Origin: Bacteroidota bacterium
GTDB taxonomy: Bacteria; Bacteroidota; Bacteroidia; NS11-12g; UBA955
Reading direction: 5' to 3'
DNA: 64,000 nucleotides
Assembly: GCA_963169345.1 (NCBI GenBank)
Contig: CAUJCT010000048.1
Coordinates: 1-64,000 of the forward strand
Shown here piece by piece: positions 7,801-16,466 of this stretch. The notes beneath the pieces are model-generated. The model saw only the letters and a list, made by a program, of their open reading frames with translations, had not been told where the DNA came from and made no database searches. The translations under genes were made by a program, and so were the position numbers. Positions within the stretch are counted from its first letter, which is position 1. Every line of letters starts with the position of its first letter.

Positions 7801-9910
7801 ATGAACTGGATTCTGTTGTTAATCCATTGACACTAATACCATATAATTTACCCCCTGTCAAACCAGCTTTTTCAATTTCATTACCAGAATTTGTTTTATT
7901 GCCTACATAAATATAAACTTGTCCGGGAGTAGCATCATCCATTCCGATAACAACAGTTTTATTTTGAGGATAAGGGCATGCTACCACGTTTTCCCATGAA
8001 CATTTACCCATAAATGGCAATTCGTAGGATGTTCCGGCATTTGCACCGGTTGAAATATGAGCGAATGCACGACCTTCATTTCCTGACTCTTCACCATTCA
8101 TGAAAATTCTTTCTGAAGAACCTAAACCAGTAGCTGCATTATAAAATGCGGAAGCTGATGGCAAATCGGCAGAACAAAATCTTGAGAAAGCGGATAATGC
8201 ATTTGGATTGCTTGCATCATAAGTATCATAGCTTGTTCCATTCCATATCTTGACAGTTTTAATCAAGTCAGAACCACTCACAACAGACAAGTCTGATTTA
8301 TTGATAACCCACTTAGATACAAAAGCACCTTTTGAACCATGCAATCTGTTAATTCCAGAAGTGTTTCCAAATTCATGATTAATCAACATGGTGAAAGTAC
8401 CATCTCCATTATCATAAGCACCGGCACCATCTGGTGTTCCGCACATTCTGTAACCGTTAATATAATCTCCGGCAGTAAGAATTGAAGTAAATTTAACGTC
8501 TTTAGCTACTCCATTCAAATATGGAGATTGTGATGAATTAGGTCCAGTTATACCAGAAATGATGGTGTAGTTTAAAGGTACAAAATTCTTTAACTTATTG
8601 TTGCCCTGTAAACGATACACCGCAACGTGACCAACATTAGTTGTGGCAGTCGCTATTCCATCTTCATTTGGTGAATATTGTCCATAATCATTATCATTAC
8701 ATACTGCAATAGTACTGTCATTGATGATTGCCAGACCTTCAAGTTTATCCAGTTTAGGATCCCATCCATACTGAAAGAAATTCATAAATAAGGTCTTTTT
8801 AACAGGTTTGATGCTTTGTGCAGTCAATCCCGTTGAATCAACCAATGCTTCGAGTGTTAATCCACCATAGAGTCCTGAGTTAACATTTGTAGCACCATTG
8901 ATGTTAATCATATACATTTTTTTGACATCAGTAGTACCTCTTAAGGCAGCTTCCAAAACCAAAAACGTACTGTCATTAATTGCAGCCATGTCTCCAATTT
9001 TCCAGTCTCTCAAACGAATTTGATTACTACCTGATCCTATGATACCATCATTGAGATATACATACATTTTTTGTGCATTGGTAACCGGATCAATTTCAAG
9101 AATCCTGTGTATTCTTGTACCTTCACCAATAGATTTACTAGGGTATAAAATTGGGCTTTGAATAATCGCATATACTTTGCCATTTGGGGCTATAGTTATA
9201 CCTTCAAAACCACGGTTGTTTTTTCTGTATTTGAAGCATGAATCAATCATGATATCCTGAGGCTGAGCACCAGGTAAATTTGCATAAGGTGTGTATCTCT
9301 TTAAAACAACACCTGTAGGGCTAACTACCCAAATAGTTGGACCACCTTCTTCACATATCCAGAAATTGCCCATTTTATCTAAAGCTAAACCTTCGGCATC
9401 AATGCCCCAAATGTCTTTAGCAGCAACTTTTAAATTAAATCCTGCACAGTTTAATACAGTATCTGTTGATGCTACCTCAGCAGATGTACTTCCAAATCCA
9501 GTTGGATTGATAATACCTGTAGCATTTGTTCCATTTGGTCTTTTAATAGTAATAGTTTGTAAAATTTGAACTGAATCACCTACTATTCTTACCCTGTGAA
9601 TTTTGGGAGCATAGTTAGGGAAAGCATAGATTTTGTCGTATGTAGGACGACATAAACTTGAGTTAGCGTTAGCAGCATCGATGTTAACGCCTCTGTCGGA
9701 TACAATCCAGAATTCTTTTCCATTGGTTCCCGGTATCATGTACATACCCGAAAAACCACTTTCGCGAAAAGTAATACCCTGGAAGGTACCGATGGTTGAG
9801 GAATACTTATTAGCGTAATCCTGCAGCAGAACAATTTGAGCATGTGCCGCATCCGGCCAGAATAACCATGCTAAAAGTCCTAAAATTGTTGTAGATATTT
9901 TCCGTTTCAT
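4802..9910 (-). CDS. T9SS-exported esterase-like/PhoX tandem protein
   Basis: Very large secreted protein (1702 aa from the chosen start). After a signal peptide (MKRKISTTILGLLAWLFW...AHA) comes an esterase-like-activity-of-phytase region to about residue 440. Two tandem copies of a DUF839/PhoX-like propeller follow (about 460-905 and 1030-1480), each trailed by a choice-of-anchor-D immunoglobulin-like segment, then a C-terminal T9SS sorting domain starting at NLNIYPNPSSSEATVDL. PhoX proteins are calcium/iron phosphatases, but enzymatic activity here is only inferred. The ORF-track start (9946) is rejected: a TAATTTTG -7 box overlaps it, so transcription should begin near 9938, and the next ATG at 9910 opens a clean signal peptide. 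A strong terminator follows. Confidence 0.82.
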   Translation of the reverse strand: MKRKISTTILGLLAWLFWPDAAHAQIVLLQDYANKYSSTIGTFQGITFRESGFSGMYMIPGTNGKEFWIVSDRGVNIDAANANSSLCRPTYDKIYAFPNYAPKIHRVRIVGDSVQILQTITIKRPNGTNATGIINPTGFGSTSAEVASTDTVLNCAGFNLKVAAKDIWGIDAEGLALDKMGNFWICEEGGPTIWVVSPTGVVLKRYTPYANLPGAQPQDIMIDSCFKYRKNNRGFEGITIAPNGKVYAIIQSPILYPSKSIGEGTRIHRILEIDPVTNAQKMYVYLNDGIIGSGSNQIRLRDWKIGDMAAINDSTFLVLEAALRGTTDVKKMYMININGATNVNSGLYGGLTLEALVDSTGLTAQSIKPVKKTLFMNFFQYGWDPKLDKLEGLAIINDSTIAVCNDNDYGQYSPNEDGIATATTNVGHVAVYRLQGNNKLKNFVPLNYTIISGITGPNSSQSPYLNGVAKDVKFTSILTAGDYINGYRMCGTPDGAGAYDNGDGTFTMLINHEFGNTSGINRLHGSKGAFVSKWVINKSDLSVVSGSDLIKTVKIWNGTSYDTYDASNPNALSAFSRFCSADLPSASAFYNAATGLGSSERIFMNGEESGNEGRAFAHISTGANAGTSYELPFMGKCSWENVVACPYPQNKTVVIGMDDATPGQVYIYVGNKTNSGNEIEKAGLTGGKLYGISVNGLTTESSSSIPAPGTGFTLVDLGAIQNSTGSYINTLSNNLGVTNFLRPEDGLWDPSNPNDFYFVTTNSFSSPSRMWRLRFNDINNPELGGTITAVLDGTEGPKMMDNIGIDNFGHIMIQEDVGSNVHNGKVWMYTIATDVLQLVAEHDANRFITGGSNYLTQDEEASGIIDAQTILGPGMFLLVDQAHYSQPGELVEGGQILAMFNPETFNSNPELTLTGNNIDIVNGDNTPVTTDNTDFGTVGSTQIKTFVIKNTGKGILTLKKLEIKGAAAVDFAFENAPVLPLQIPANSSINLVVRFTPLQKALRTASVNLYSNDVDESIFTFSIQGTGIDAGLTGPSSSQTPYLVAVTNGGKFTSILTAGDYINNYRMCGTPDGAGAFDNGNGTFTLVVNHEFGNTAGAVRAHGNKGAFVSKWIVNKSDLSVLSGSDLIQSVYLWDGSKYVKYDATNPVAQSAFSRFCSADLPEVTAFYNATTGKGTQERIFMNGEESGNEGRGFAHILTGSEAGSTYELPYLGKFSWENSVACPNASDKTIVVGLDDATPGQVYVYVGTKTSTGSTIEKAGLTGGKLFGIAVNGLTSESSSSIPAAGTAFTLADLGQVQNTTGSTLNTNSNTKGVTNFLRPEDGAWDPMNPNDFYFVTTNSFSSPSRMWKLHFTDINNPELGGTITAVLDGTEGPKMMDNIGIDNFGHIMIQEDVGGNIHNGKIWQYDVNTDKIKLVAEHDQTRFITGSSNFLTIDEEASGIIDVQKILGPGMFLLVDQAHYSIPGELVEGGQILAYYNPDTYLKNPEIEVSGNGEVIKNGSATAKSFDNTDFGQVKLSTQKVMTFEIKNTALGNLNIKSIAISGVNASEFTFENLPTMPQTLASGASLTLTVKFNPSAVGVRLATLKIQSNDVDELVYSFALQGTGYSNTDITDKNISNLNIYPNPSSSEATVDLGLINTSEVIVRMVDLQGKDVMPQMALTLESGEHTLQIPTSELVSGIYIIEFNVNGVLTRYRLAVIH

Positions 9911-9943
9911 CTCTATAAGATTTTCGGAACAAAATACCCCTGC

Positions 9944-9951
9944 CAAAATTA
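9944..9951 (-). promoter_or_regulatory. -7 box TAATTTTG for the PhoX/esterase-like gene
   Basis: Exact match to the Bacteroidota -7 consensus TAnnTTTG. No good -33 TTTG is obvious. It predicts a transcript starting about 28 nt before the ATG at 9910, which excludes the upstream ATG at 9946. Confidence 0.45.
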
Positions 9952-10099
9952 AGGCTCTGTGCAGACCATATTAATTATGAATTATAAAAATGTGTATTTA
10001 CACTACCTTTTAGCTTTGATATGGTAAAATAAAATTTACAATTTAACAACACGCGCCTATTGTTAGAAAAAGTAATCTACTAAAAATAAGATACAAGTA

Positions 10100-12364
10100 T
10101 CAAATCCCTAAATCGAGATTTTTCCCTTCAGGTGAACCGAACTCGTCTACGTCCCCTCCCGTTCCAAAATCACTGCATCTGAATTCAATACTTAATTCAT
10201 GTTGTGGTGGATCAATTGGCAATAATCTTATATCCAGTTTGGGGTCTGCTTTAGCCTTCTTTATAAAATAGGCAAATATTGGAAGTGCAGCATGAGCACC
10301 CTGACCATAAGCTGTATTTCTAAATCTGACTTTACGACTATCACAACCCACCCAGGTAGCACAAACTAAATCTTTAGTGACAGCCATAAACCATCCATCA
10401 CTGTTACTTTGTGTAGTTCCGGTTTTACCTCCAATCCATCCTTCCACACCGTATTTGTATCTTAATCTCTGACCGGTACCATACTGAACCACACCCTGAA
10501 GCAACTGACACATTACATACGCTTTTTCTTCTGTCATTATTTGCTTGATATTTGTTGGAGCAAATTCTGCCAGAATATTGCCATTCTTATCTTCTATGCG
10601 GGTCAAATAGGTTGGTTCAATCCAATAACCTTTATTAGCAAATGTGCTGAACGCTCCTGCCATATCGAATGGAGAAATATCAGTTACACCTAAACAAATA
10701 GAAGGATAAGGATCCAGTTTAGCCGAATCGATACCCATTTTTCTTACAAAATCCACCACATTGGCCGGAGCATGTTCTCCCATGGCATGTAAAACCTGCG
10801 CCACTATACAGTTAGTTGAAGTAGCAAGACCTCTGTACATATTCATTGAACCTCCATAAGATCCATCGCTGTTGCTGACTCTCCAGTTTGGATATGGTGG
10901 TGGAGTATTTGGAAACTGTGTACAAGGCGATAATTTATTATCAATGGCTAAAGCATATACAAATGGTTTAAAAGTTGAACCAACTTGCCTTCCAGCGCTT
11001 TTATTGACATGATCGTACTGAAAGTAATGGTGATTTATTCCTCCTACCCAGGCTTTCACCTGACCAGTTGAAGGCTGTATGGCTATAAATCCAGTGTGAA
11101 GAAAACGCTTCATATACTTGATTGAATCCAAAGGACTCATCATCGTATCCACATCGCCATTCCAGGAAAAAACAGTCATCTTAACTTTTGTTCTGCATGC
11201 CCGCATGATTTTAGTTGTGTCTTTTCCATATACTTCTTTCAAGGCAGCATAACGAGGAGTCTTTTTTAATTCCTGAACAGGGTAGTTAGGCAATACCTTC
11301 CAGTTTTCGTCTCTCCATGGCTCTTTATTTCCCCAGGATTTATCAAACTGCCCCTGTAAGTCTTTTAAATGCGTTGCTGCAGCTTGCTCTGCGTAAGTTT
11401 GTAATTTATAATTTATAGTGGTGTAAATCTTTAATCCATCTTTGTATAGGTTATACGACTCTCCATTAGGTTTTTTATGTTCCTTACACCATTTCATCAA
11501 ATCCTTCTTTAACCATTCTCGGAAATATACCGCCGGACCATCGTTGTGGTCTTCGTACTGATAATCCAAAACTATTGCCTGAGTTTTCAGTTTCTCCAGA
11601 TCTTCTTTACTCAAATCCTTATTTCGGAGTTTATCCCAGTTTCTGATCATCTGACCAATCACAACATTTCGTCTGTTCATCGAATTATTTGGATTGCGTT
11701 TAGGATTGTATGCACTGATTGCTTTAAGCATCCCTACCAAAACTGCACATTCTTCAACCTTCAGATCTTTTGGCTCTTTATTGAAAAACTCTTTAGCCGC
11801 TGACTTTACGCCATATGAACTACCTGAAAATTGAACTGTATTTAAATACATAGTGGCAATTTCCTCTTTAGTATATCGTCTTTCCAATCTGACTGCAATA
11901 ACCCATTCTTTTAATTTTTGAGCTAAACGAACCACTACATTAGGTCTGTGCCCATTGTCGTAATGAAACAAGTTTTTGGCTAACTGCTGTGTTATTGTAG
12001 ATGCACCACCTGAAGACCCCAAACGCAAAACTGCTCCAACTAAACGCTGAGCATCAATTCCCGAATGATCATAAAATCGCTCATCTTCAGTCGAAATAAG
12101 TGCATCAAACATCTGAACCGGAATTTCGTTGTACCCTAAGTATGATCTTTTCTGGATAAAGTACTGTCCCAGTAAAACGCCATCTTCACTGTATAATTCA
12201 CTTGCCAAAGCGCTTCTCGGATTTTCAAGTTCTTCTATGTCTGGCATTGAACCTAAAATACCAAAATTAACAAGTATGAAAAATACTGGAATGAAAAGGA
12301 GAAAATACAAATAGTATTTCCAGAATTTCTTTATAAACGATTGTTCCGTTTGCTGCTTACCCAT
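10100..12364 (-). CDS. Class A penicillin-binding protein (bifunctional transglycosylase/transpeptidase)
   Basis: PBP1A-type peptidoglycan synthase (754 aa) anchored by an N-terminal transmembrane helix. The glycosyltransferase domain (about residues 60-240) shows STEDERFYDHSGID and GGASTITQQLAKN. The transpeptidase domain has the serine in GSTFKPF near residue 462, STN in ATSTNCIVAQ and the KTGT box in GGKTGTTQSNSDGWF near residue 646. It therefore polymerises glycan strands and cross-links them in the periplasm. The start gives a short cytoplasmic tail MGKQQTEQSFIKKFWKYY. The gene lies 11 nt after the PorW-like gene on the same strand, so the two are probably co-transcribed. Confidence 0.95.
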   Translation of the reverse strand: MGKQQTEQSFIKKFWKYYLYFLLFIPVFFILVNFGILGSMPDIEELENPRSALASELYSEDGVLLGQYFIQKRSYLGYNEIPVQMFDALISTEDERFYDHSGIDAQRLVGAVLRLGSSGGASTITQQLAKNLFHYDNGHRPNVVVRLAQKLKEWVIAVRLERRYTKEEIATMYLNTVQFSGSSYGVKSAAKEFFNKEPKDLKVEECAVLVGMLKAISAYNPKRNPNNSMNRRNVVIGQMIRNWDKLRNKDLSKEDLEKLKTQAIVLDYQYEDHNDGPAVYFREWLKKDLMKWCKEHKKPNGESYNLYKDGLKIYTTINYKLQTYAEQAAATHLKDLQGQFDKSWGNKEPWRDENWKVLPNYPVQELKKTPRYAALKEVYGKDTTKIMRACRTKVKMTVFSWNGDVDTMMSPLDSIKYMKRFLHTGFIAIQPSTGQVKAWVGGINHHYFQYDHVNKSAGRQVGSTFKPFVYALAIDNKLSPCTQFPNTPPPYPNWRVSNSDGSYGGSMNMYRGLATSTNCIVAQVLHAMGEHAPANVVDFVRKMGIDSAKLDPYPSICLGVTDISPFDMAGAFSTFANKGYWIEPTYLTRIEDKNGNILAEFAPTNIKQIMTEEKAYVMCQLLQGVVQYGTGQRLRYKYGVEGWIGGKTGTTQSNSDGWFMAVTKDLVCATWVGCDSRKVRFRNTAYGQGAHAALPIFAYFIKKAKADPKLDIRLLPIDPPQHELSIEFRCSDFGTGGDVDEFGSPEGKNLDLGI

Positions 12365-12375
12365 TTGTGCTGCGC

Positions 12376-14925
12376 TTAATTCTTATAGTATGATTTGTAG
12401 AATAATATATAATCGCTAAGTACTTTGTCGCTGATTAGTACAGAGAAATTTTCTTTGCTTATTACCATATGGTCATCTGTGTTGACTGATTTTATTTCAT
12501 CAAGAAATTTCTTATCTGCAGTTATTTCCTTGAGATAGGCTTTCACAGCTTCGAGTGATTTGAAATTATTGACAATTAAAATTTGTGACTGGTCGCCAAG
12601 TAATGAGGTGGTTACCCTTAAACCGTCACTGCCATGGTAAGTTTTGTTGTAATTGATAAATGCTAATTTTAGTTGAGTCATATCAACTCCTTTAGGCACT
12701 ATTAATATATAAAAATGATCAGATGCTGCATTGTAATTGTATTTACCAGAACCTGAGCTAACCTTTACTTCACCGGTTTTTACTTTTATAAGTTCTATTG
12801 TCTTAAGACATTCTTTAGCAATATCTGAATTAGGATAATTTTCAACTATTGCTTCAAGTTTTGACCTGAAAACTTTCAGCTCTCCGGTCTTGCCTATTAT
12901 AAGAGCATCGATATAATCGAAGTTAACCTGCAGCGGACTACCCGGAAATCTGCTGTCATGTTCTTTCTTCTGATTTAAAGCTTCAGGATAATTACCCGCT
13001 TTATAGGCATTGAAACATTTCTGATAAATTTTTTCAACTTCATTGTCAACTTTTACCAGTTTGCTGGAGTCAATTCCTTTGTTTTCTAAAACATTTAAGA
13101 AATTACTGTTCGAGTCAACAGCCTTAATCAATCCTATATAATACTTCGCTTTCTCTTCATTTTTCAAATCGCGGTAAATTCTTGCGAGTAAATACCATGA
13201 ATTAATTTCATACTTGCTCTTTGGATATTTTCTATTCAATTCCTCCAGCATGCCTTTCGCCTTATCATATTCTTTTAAATTTTGATAATAAACATTGGCT
13301 CCAAGAAAATAAGATTCAGAAATTTCATCCATCATCTTTTGCTTTTCGGCTTGAGTAAATGGAATATTGGTATAGTATTTTTTTCTCTCTTCAGGTGCTT
13401 TGCTAATAATCCCTTCCTTTATCACACTTCCTTTATCATTTTTGGTTTGCTCATCGTCTATTTTCTTCCAGACTTCTTTTTGTCTGTTGCTGGCTATACC
13501 CCAAAAATCAGTCAATTCAAAAGTCCCCCAGATTCTCTGAAAATTCTGTATACCTTTGTTTTTTGCAGCCATATTGTAAAATGGGAAGCTTCCACTGACA
13601 GTTGTAGACGGTTGCTGCATACTCAAATTATTCTGCTGTTGCTTGCGAATTTCCTCCATCTGCTTCTCCTTTTCAACCCTGTCCTTTTCTTCTCTAATTA
13701 ATTTGTCAATTGTCTTTTCTCTTAATTTCTCATCATTGGATAATCGCAACAAACTATCTTTCTCCTTGATATTGACCAGATGTTTGATAAGTTCGTTTAG
13801 CACCAGATTTTTCTCCTGAACCAACTCAAAATTAGGATTGGATTTATCAATTGTTCTTGCGGCGCTATCGTAATAGAGCTGAGCGTTCTCATAGTCCTGA
13901 TATCTAAAATACAAATCTGCCAAAGCAAGATAGGCATTACTTTTTATTGCCAGATCAGATGATTTGCTTCTAAGTGCATTGGTGTACTCAGCTATAGCGC
14001 CTCTGTCATTTTTATCCGCTATTTCAAGATTGCCGAGCTCATAATAGATCTGATCAAAATAGTCGATATTTTTATCATCTCTCAACATGTCCCTTAAAAC
14101 CATTTTGGCATTCTTAACCTCAGAACGATTTTTAAGATTAATCGCTTTAGCCATGTTGAGCTTGGCATTGAATGCGAATTCATAAGGAGGATTGAGTTTA
14201 ATGACTTTCTTATACCTTTCAAGAGCTTGAGGGTTTTGCTTAGTTAAAGCATACAATTGCGCCAAAACAAAATTGTAGCGAATCTTCTGCATTTTGTTCT
14301 TAATTTTTGGAATAGCTTCTTCCAATAATTTTATTGCTCCTGGATATTTGCCCTGTTTGATGTTTACTGCCGCCCCAGCTATATCCAGCTGCGTCTTTAA
14401 TTTTTCAGGAAATTCCTTTTTACTGTTGAGTTTGGTGTATAGAGCTTCTGCATCTTCAAATTTCTCTTGCAGAATATAAGTGACAAGAATGTTTATTTCA
14501 GCTTGTTTAGCAGGTAGTGATTTTTTAAAAGTCCCTGCCACATATTCATAAACTTCAATTGCCGAATAAAAATCACCCTTGAATAAATGAGCATCACCCA
14601 TTAAAAGATAGCTATCGTCTACCCATTTGCTTTTAGAATGCCTCTCAATAATATGAGAACATTTCTTCAGCACTTCATCCATCTTTGTTGCATTGCCTTT
14701 TAAATCGGCTGGCGTCGGAATTGGATAAAGAGCTAATACATTTTTATAATTGTCTTTAAATGCAATAAGCGATTCCTCCCTGATATCTGAAATCATCAGG
14801 TTGGCGTTATAATAATAGTTGTAGTGAGAAACACTGTTATGCCATTGTCTGGATAGCCAACTTTGAGCCATCAAATTTTGCGCAAGAAGCAGCAGAATTA
14901 CACTGAGTTTTTTTGTACTAAACAA
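12376..14925 (-). CDS. PorW/SprE-like type IX secretion TPR protein
   Basis: Large exported tetratricopeptide protein (849 aa from the chosen start). The N-terminal region with SVSHYNYYYNAN, then KWVDDSYLLMGDAHLFKGDFYSAIEVYEY repeats resembles SprE/PorW, the periplasmic lipoprotein needed for T9SS and gliding in Bacteroidota; length agrees. TPR-like helices fill residues 80-350 and 560-700, with a Lys/Glu/Gln-rich linker around 420-450. No lipobox Cys is visible, so lipidation is doubtful. The ORF-track ATG (15009) overlaps the divergent M23 gene and lies upstream of a TAAATTTG promoter box; a TTG at 14925 gives an ideal signal peptide (LFSTKKLSVILLLLAQNLMAQS). It fits the T9SS cargo encoded elsewhere in the window. 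Confidence 0.75.
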   Translation of the reverse strand: MFSTKKLSVILLLLAQNLMAQSWLSRQWHNSVSHYNYYYNANLMISDIREESLIAFKDNYKNVLALYPIPTPADLKGNATKMDEVLKKCSHIIERHSKSKWVDDSYLLMGDAHLFKGDFYSAIEVYEYVAGTFKKSLPAKQAEINILVTYILQEKFEDAEALYTKLNSKKEFPEKLKTQLDIAGAAVNIKQGKYPGAIKLLEEAIPKIKNKMQKIRYNFVLAQLYALTKQNPQALERYKKVIKLNPPYEFAFNAKLNMAKAINLKNRSEVKNAKMVLRDMLRDDKNIDYFDQIYYELGNLEIADKNDRGAIAEYTNALRSKSSDLAIKSNAYLALADLYFRYQDYENAQLYYDSAARTIDKSNPNFELVQEKNLVLNELIKHLVNIKEKDSLLRLSNDEKLREKTIDKLIREEKDRVEKEKQMEEIRKQQQNNLSMQQPSTTVSGSFPFYNMAAKNKGIQNFQRIWGTFELTDFWGIASNRQKEVWKKIDDEQTKNDKGSVIKEGIISKAPEERKKYYTNIPFTQAEKQKMMDEISESYFLGANVYYQNLKEYDKAKGMLEELNRKYPKSKYEINSWYLLARIYRDLKNEEKAKYYIGLIKAVDSNSNFLNVLENKGIDSSKLVKVDNEVEKIYQKCFNAYKAGNYPEALNQKKEHDSRFPGSPLQVNFDYIDALIIGKTGELKVFRSKLEAIVENYPNSDIAKECLKTIELIKVKTGEVKVSSGSGKYNYNAASDHFYILIVPKGVDMTQLKLAFINYNKTYHGSDGLRVTTSLLGDQSQILIVNNFKSLEAVKAYLKEITADKKFLDEIKSVNTDDHMVISKENFSVLISDKVLSDYILFYKSYYKN

Positions 14926-14963
14926 TTTTATTCTTCGGTTAAAACCTATTAACTTTGAAAACG

Positions 14964-14971
14964 CAAATTTA
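14964..14971 (-). promoter_or_regulatory. -7 box TAAATTTG for the PorW/SprE-like gene
   Basis: Exact TAnnTTTG match on the minus strand inside the ORF-track N-terminus of the PorW-like gene. It predicts a start of transcription near 14958 and supports the TTG start at 14925. Confidence 0.45.
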
Positions 14972-14994
14972 TTATTTGTGGACCATTTTTTTAC

Positions 14995-15870
14995 ATGGAG
15001 CGTAAACAAAACAGGCGAAAGTTACTCAAAAAACTCAAAAACAGATACAGGTTGCTCATTATTAATGAAACCAACCTGCAGGAAAAGACGTCTTTAAGTC
15101 TAACGCCATCCAACGTTTTACTAATTGGTTCAGCAGGTCTTTTAATATTTTCCCTTATAAGCTGGGGTATCTACACTTTGTTTCCGGGTGTAAAAGATTA
15201 CGCACCAGGATACAGCCAGACATTTGATGGTAAAATGAAAAATGAAGTTTTACGCAAAATCAGTACTCTGGAAAGTGAGCTGGAAATGTCCAAGAAAAGG
15301 GAAATTGCTATGAAACAAATCATCAGTGGTGAGGATGTAACAGCATACGATATTCCTTATAAGGCCGACAAAGGCAGAGATAAAGAAATTGCCGTCAACG
15401 AAAATAAAGCTGAAAGCGAAGTAAAACCAAAAGAAAGCAGAAGTACAGCACCAATTGCATCGACCGGTTCAGTTGGCATAGATGAAAGCGATGATCTGGA
15501 TAACGACTTTTTGTTTTTTACACCACTAAAAGGCAGTGTCTCAAATGCATTTAATAACCGAACTCACCCTTCTATCGATATAGTTCCTGTTATTGATGAA
15601 ACGGTTAAAGCAACAATGGATGGGACAGTTATTTTTAGCGGATGGACACCTGAATACGGTTATATCATTTCTGTACAGCATCAAAACAACTGGCTTTCCA
15701 TTTATAAATACAATGCGGCTGTATACAAAGAATTAGGCTCTTATGTGAAAGCCGGTGAAACGATTGGTGTTATAGGCTATGTAGACAAAGACAACCCAAA
15801 GAAGCAACTGCGATTTGAACTTTGGCACAATGGTGTAGCTGTCAATCCTTTAAATTACATTGTTTTTTAA
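14995..15870 (+). CDS. Degenerate M23 (LytM-type) peptidase-like protein
   Basis: Membrane-anchored protein (291 aa): a basic cytoplasmic N-terminus, one transmembrane helix (about residues 38-58), a coiled-coil-like segment (75-105), a charged linker, and a C-terminal M23 domain (about 175-290). The first zinc motif HxxxD survives in RTHPSIDIV near residue 191, but the second HxH is replaced by QLRFEL near residue 271, and the middle catalytic His is replaced in SIYKYNA. It is therefore probably not an active endopeptidase but an EnvC-like regulator or a wall-binding scaffold. A bactofilin gene follows after 12 nt; M23-bactofilin pairs control cell shape in other bacteria. Confidence 0.85.
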   Translation: MERKQNRRKLLKKLKNRYRLLIINETNLQEKTSLSLTPSNVLLIGSAGLLIFSLISWGIYTLFPGVKDYAPGYSQTFDGKMKNEVLRKISTLESELEMSKKREIAMKQIISGEDVTAYDIPYKADKGRDKEIAVNENKAESEVKPKESRSTAPIASTGSVGIDESDDLDNDFLFFTPLKGSVSNAFNNRTHPSIDIVPVIDETVKATMDGTVIFSGWTPEYGYIISVQHQNNWLSIYKYNAAVYKELGSYVKAGETIGVIGYVDKDNPKKQLRFELWHNGVAVNPLNYIVF

Positions 15871-15882
15871 TATACTTGCAAC

Positions 15883-16263
15883 ATGTTGAACAAATCTCCC
15901 AAAAATGAAATCAGCCAGAATTCGGCATTAAATATGATAGGACTAGGCACCGTTATTAAAGGTGACTTAAGTTCTGATGGTGACTTGAGAATTGACGGTA
16001 AAATTGAAGGAAAAGTAATCTCAAAATCCAAAATTGCTATGGGTGCCGGTGCTGAAATTAAAGGAGATGTTAATGCCCGAAGCGCTGATATCTCCGGAAA
16101 GATAGAAGGTGATATTATTATTAGTGAAACGCTATTTTTGCGTTCTTCTGCCAAGATTAATGGCAATATCAGCTCTTCGAAACTGGTTATTGAGAGTGGT
16201 GCCGAATTCAATGGCAATTGCAATATGAACAGCAAATCGACAGGAGCCAAAATCAGCGATTGA
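15883..16263 (+). CDS. Bactofilin (polymer-forming cytoskeletal protein)
   Basis: 126-aa bactofilin-family protein (DUF583/CcmA). The repeating beta-helix pattern is plain: GDLSSDGDLRIDGKIEGKV, AEIKGDVNARSADISGKIEGD, then SSAKINGNISSSKLVIESG. Short disordered tails flank the core, as usual. Bactofilins form nucleotide-independent filaments on the inner membrane and recruit wall-modifying enzymes; the preceding degenerate M23 protein is the likely partner. TATACTTG, one mismatch from the -7 consensus, ends only 4 nt before the ATG, so a leaderless transcript is possible. The stop overlaps the TTG start of atpZ. Confidence 0.93.
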   Translation: MLNKSPKNEISQNSALNMIGLGTVIKGDLSSDGDLRIDGKIEGKVISKSKIAMGAGAEIKGDVNARSADISGKIEGDIIISETLFLRSSAKINGNISSSKLVIESGAEFNGNCNMNSKSTGAKISD

Positions 16264-16466
16264 AACCAAGAAAACCACTACCGGATTATGCCAGATACTC
16301 AGGTTTAGGTTTGCAAATGGCCGCCTTTATTGTGATATGCACTTTTGCCGGCAGATATATTGATAAATTTCAGATTGTCCGATTTCCTCTTTTTACCATC
16401 ATCGGCATAATGTTTGGCGTTTTCGGAGCAATGTATTACATGATAAAACAAATAAAAGACAAGTGA
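16260..16466 (+). CDS. atpZ: AtpZ/AtpI-like small membrane protein
   Basis: 68-aa protein with two transmembrane helices and the YARYSGLGLQMAAFI signature of AtpZ, which helps assemble or supply Mg2+/Ca2+ to F-type ATP synthase. The ORF-track start (16218) would overlap bactofilin by 46 nt; the in-frame TTG at 16260 overlaps the bactofilin stop (TTGA) and gives the usual short basic N-terminus LKPRKPLPDYARYSG. An AGGAG lies 13 nt upstream. It heads the atp operon. Confidence 0.8.
   Translation: MKPRKPLPDYARYSGLGLQMAAFIVICTFAGRYIDKFQIVRFPLFTIIGIMFGVFGAMYYMIKQIKDK

Noticed and set aside
9911-9946. ATG at 9946 as start of the PhoX/esterase-like gene
   Set aside because: A TAATTTTG promoter box overlaps it and the 12 extra residues spoil the signal peptide.
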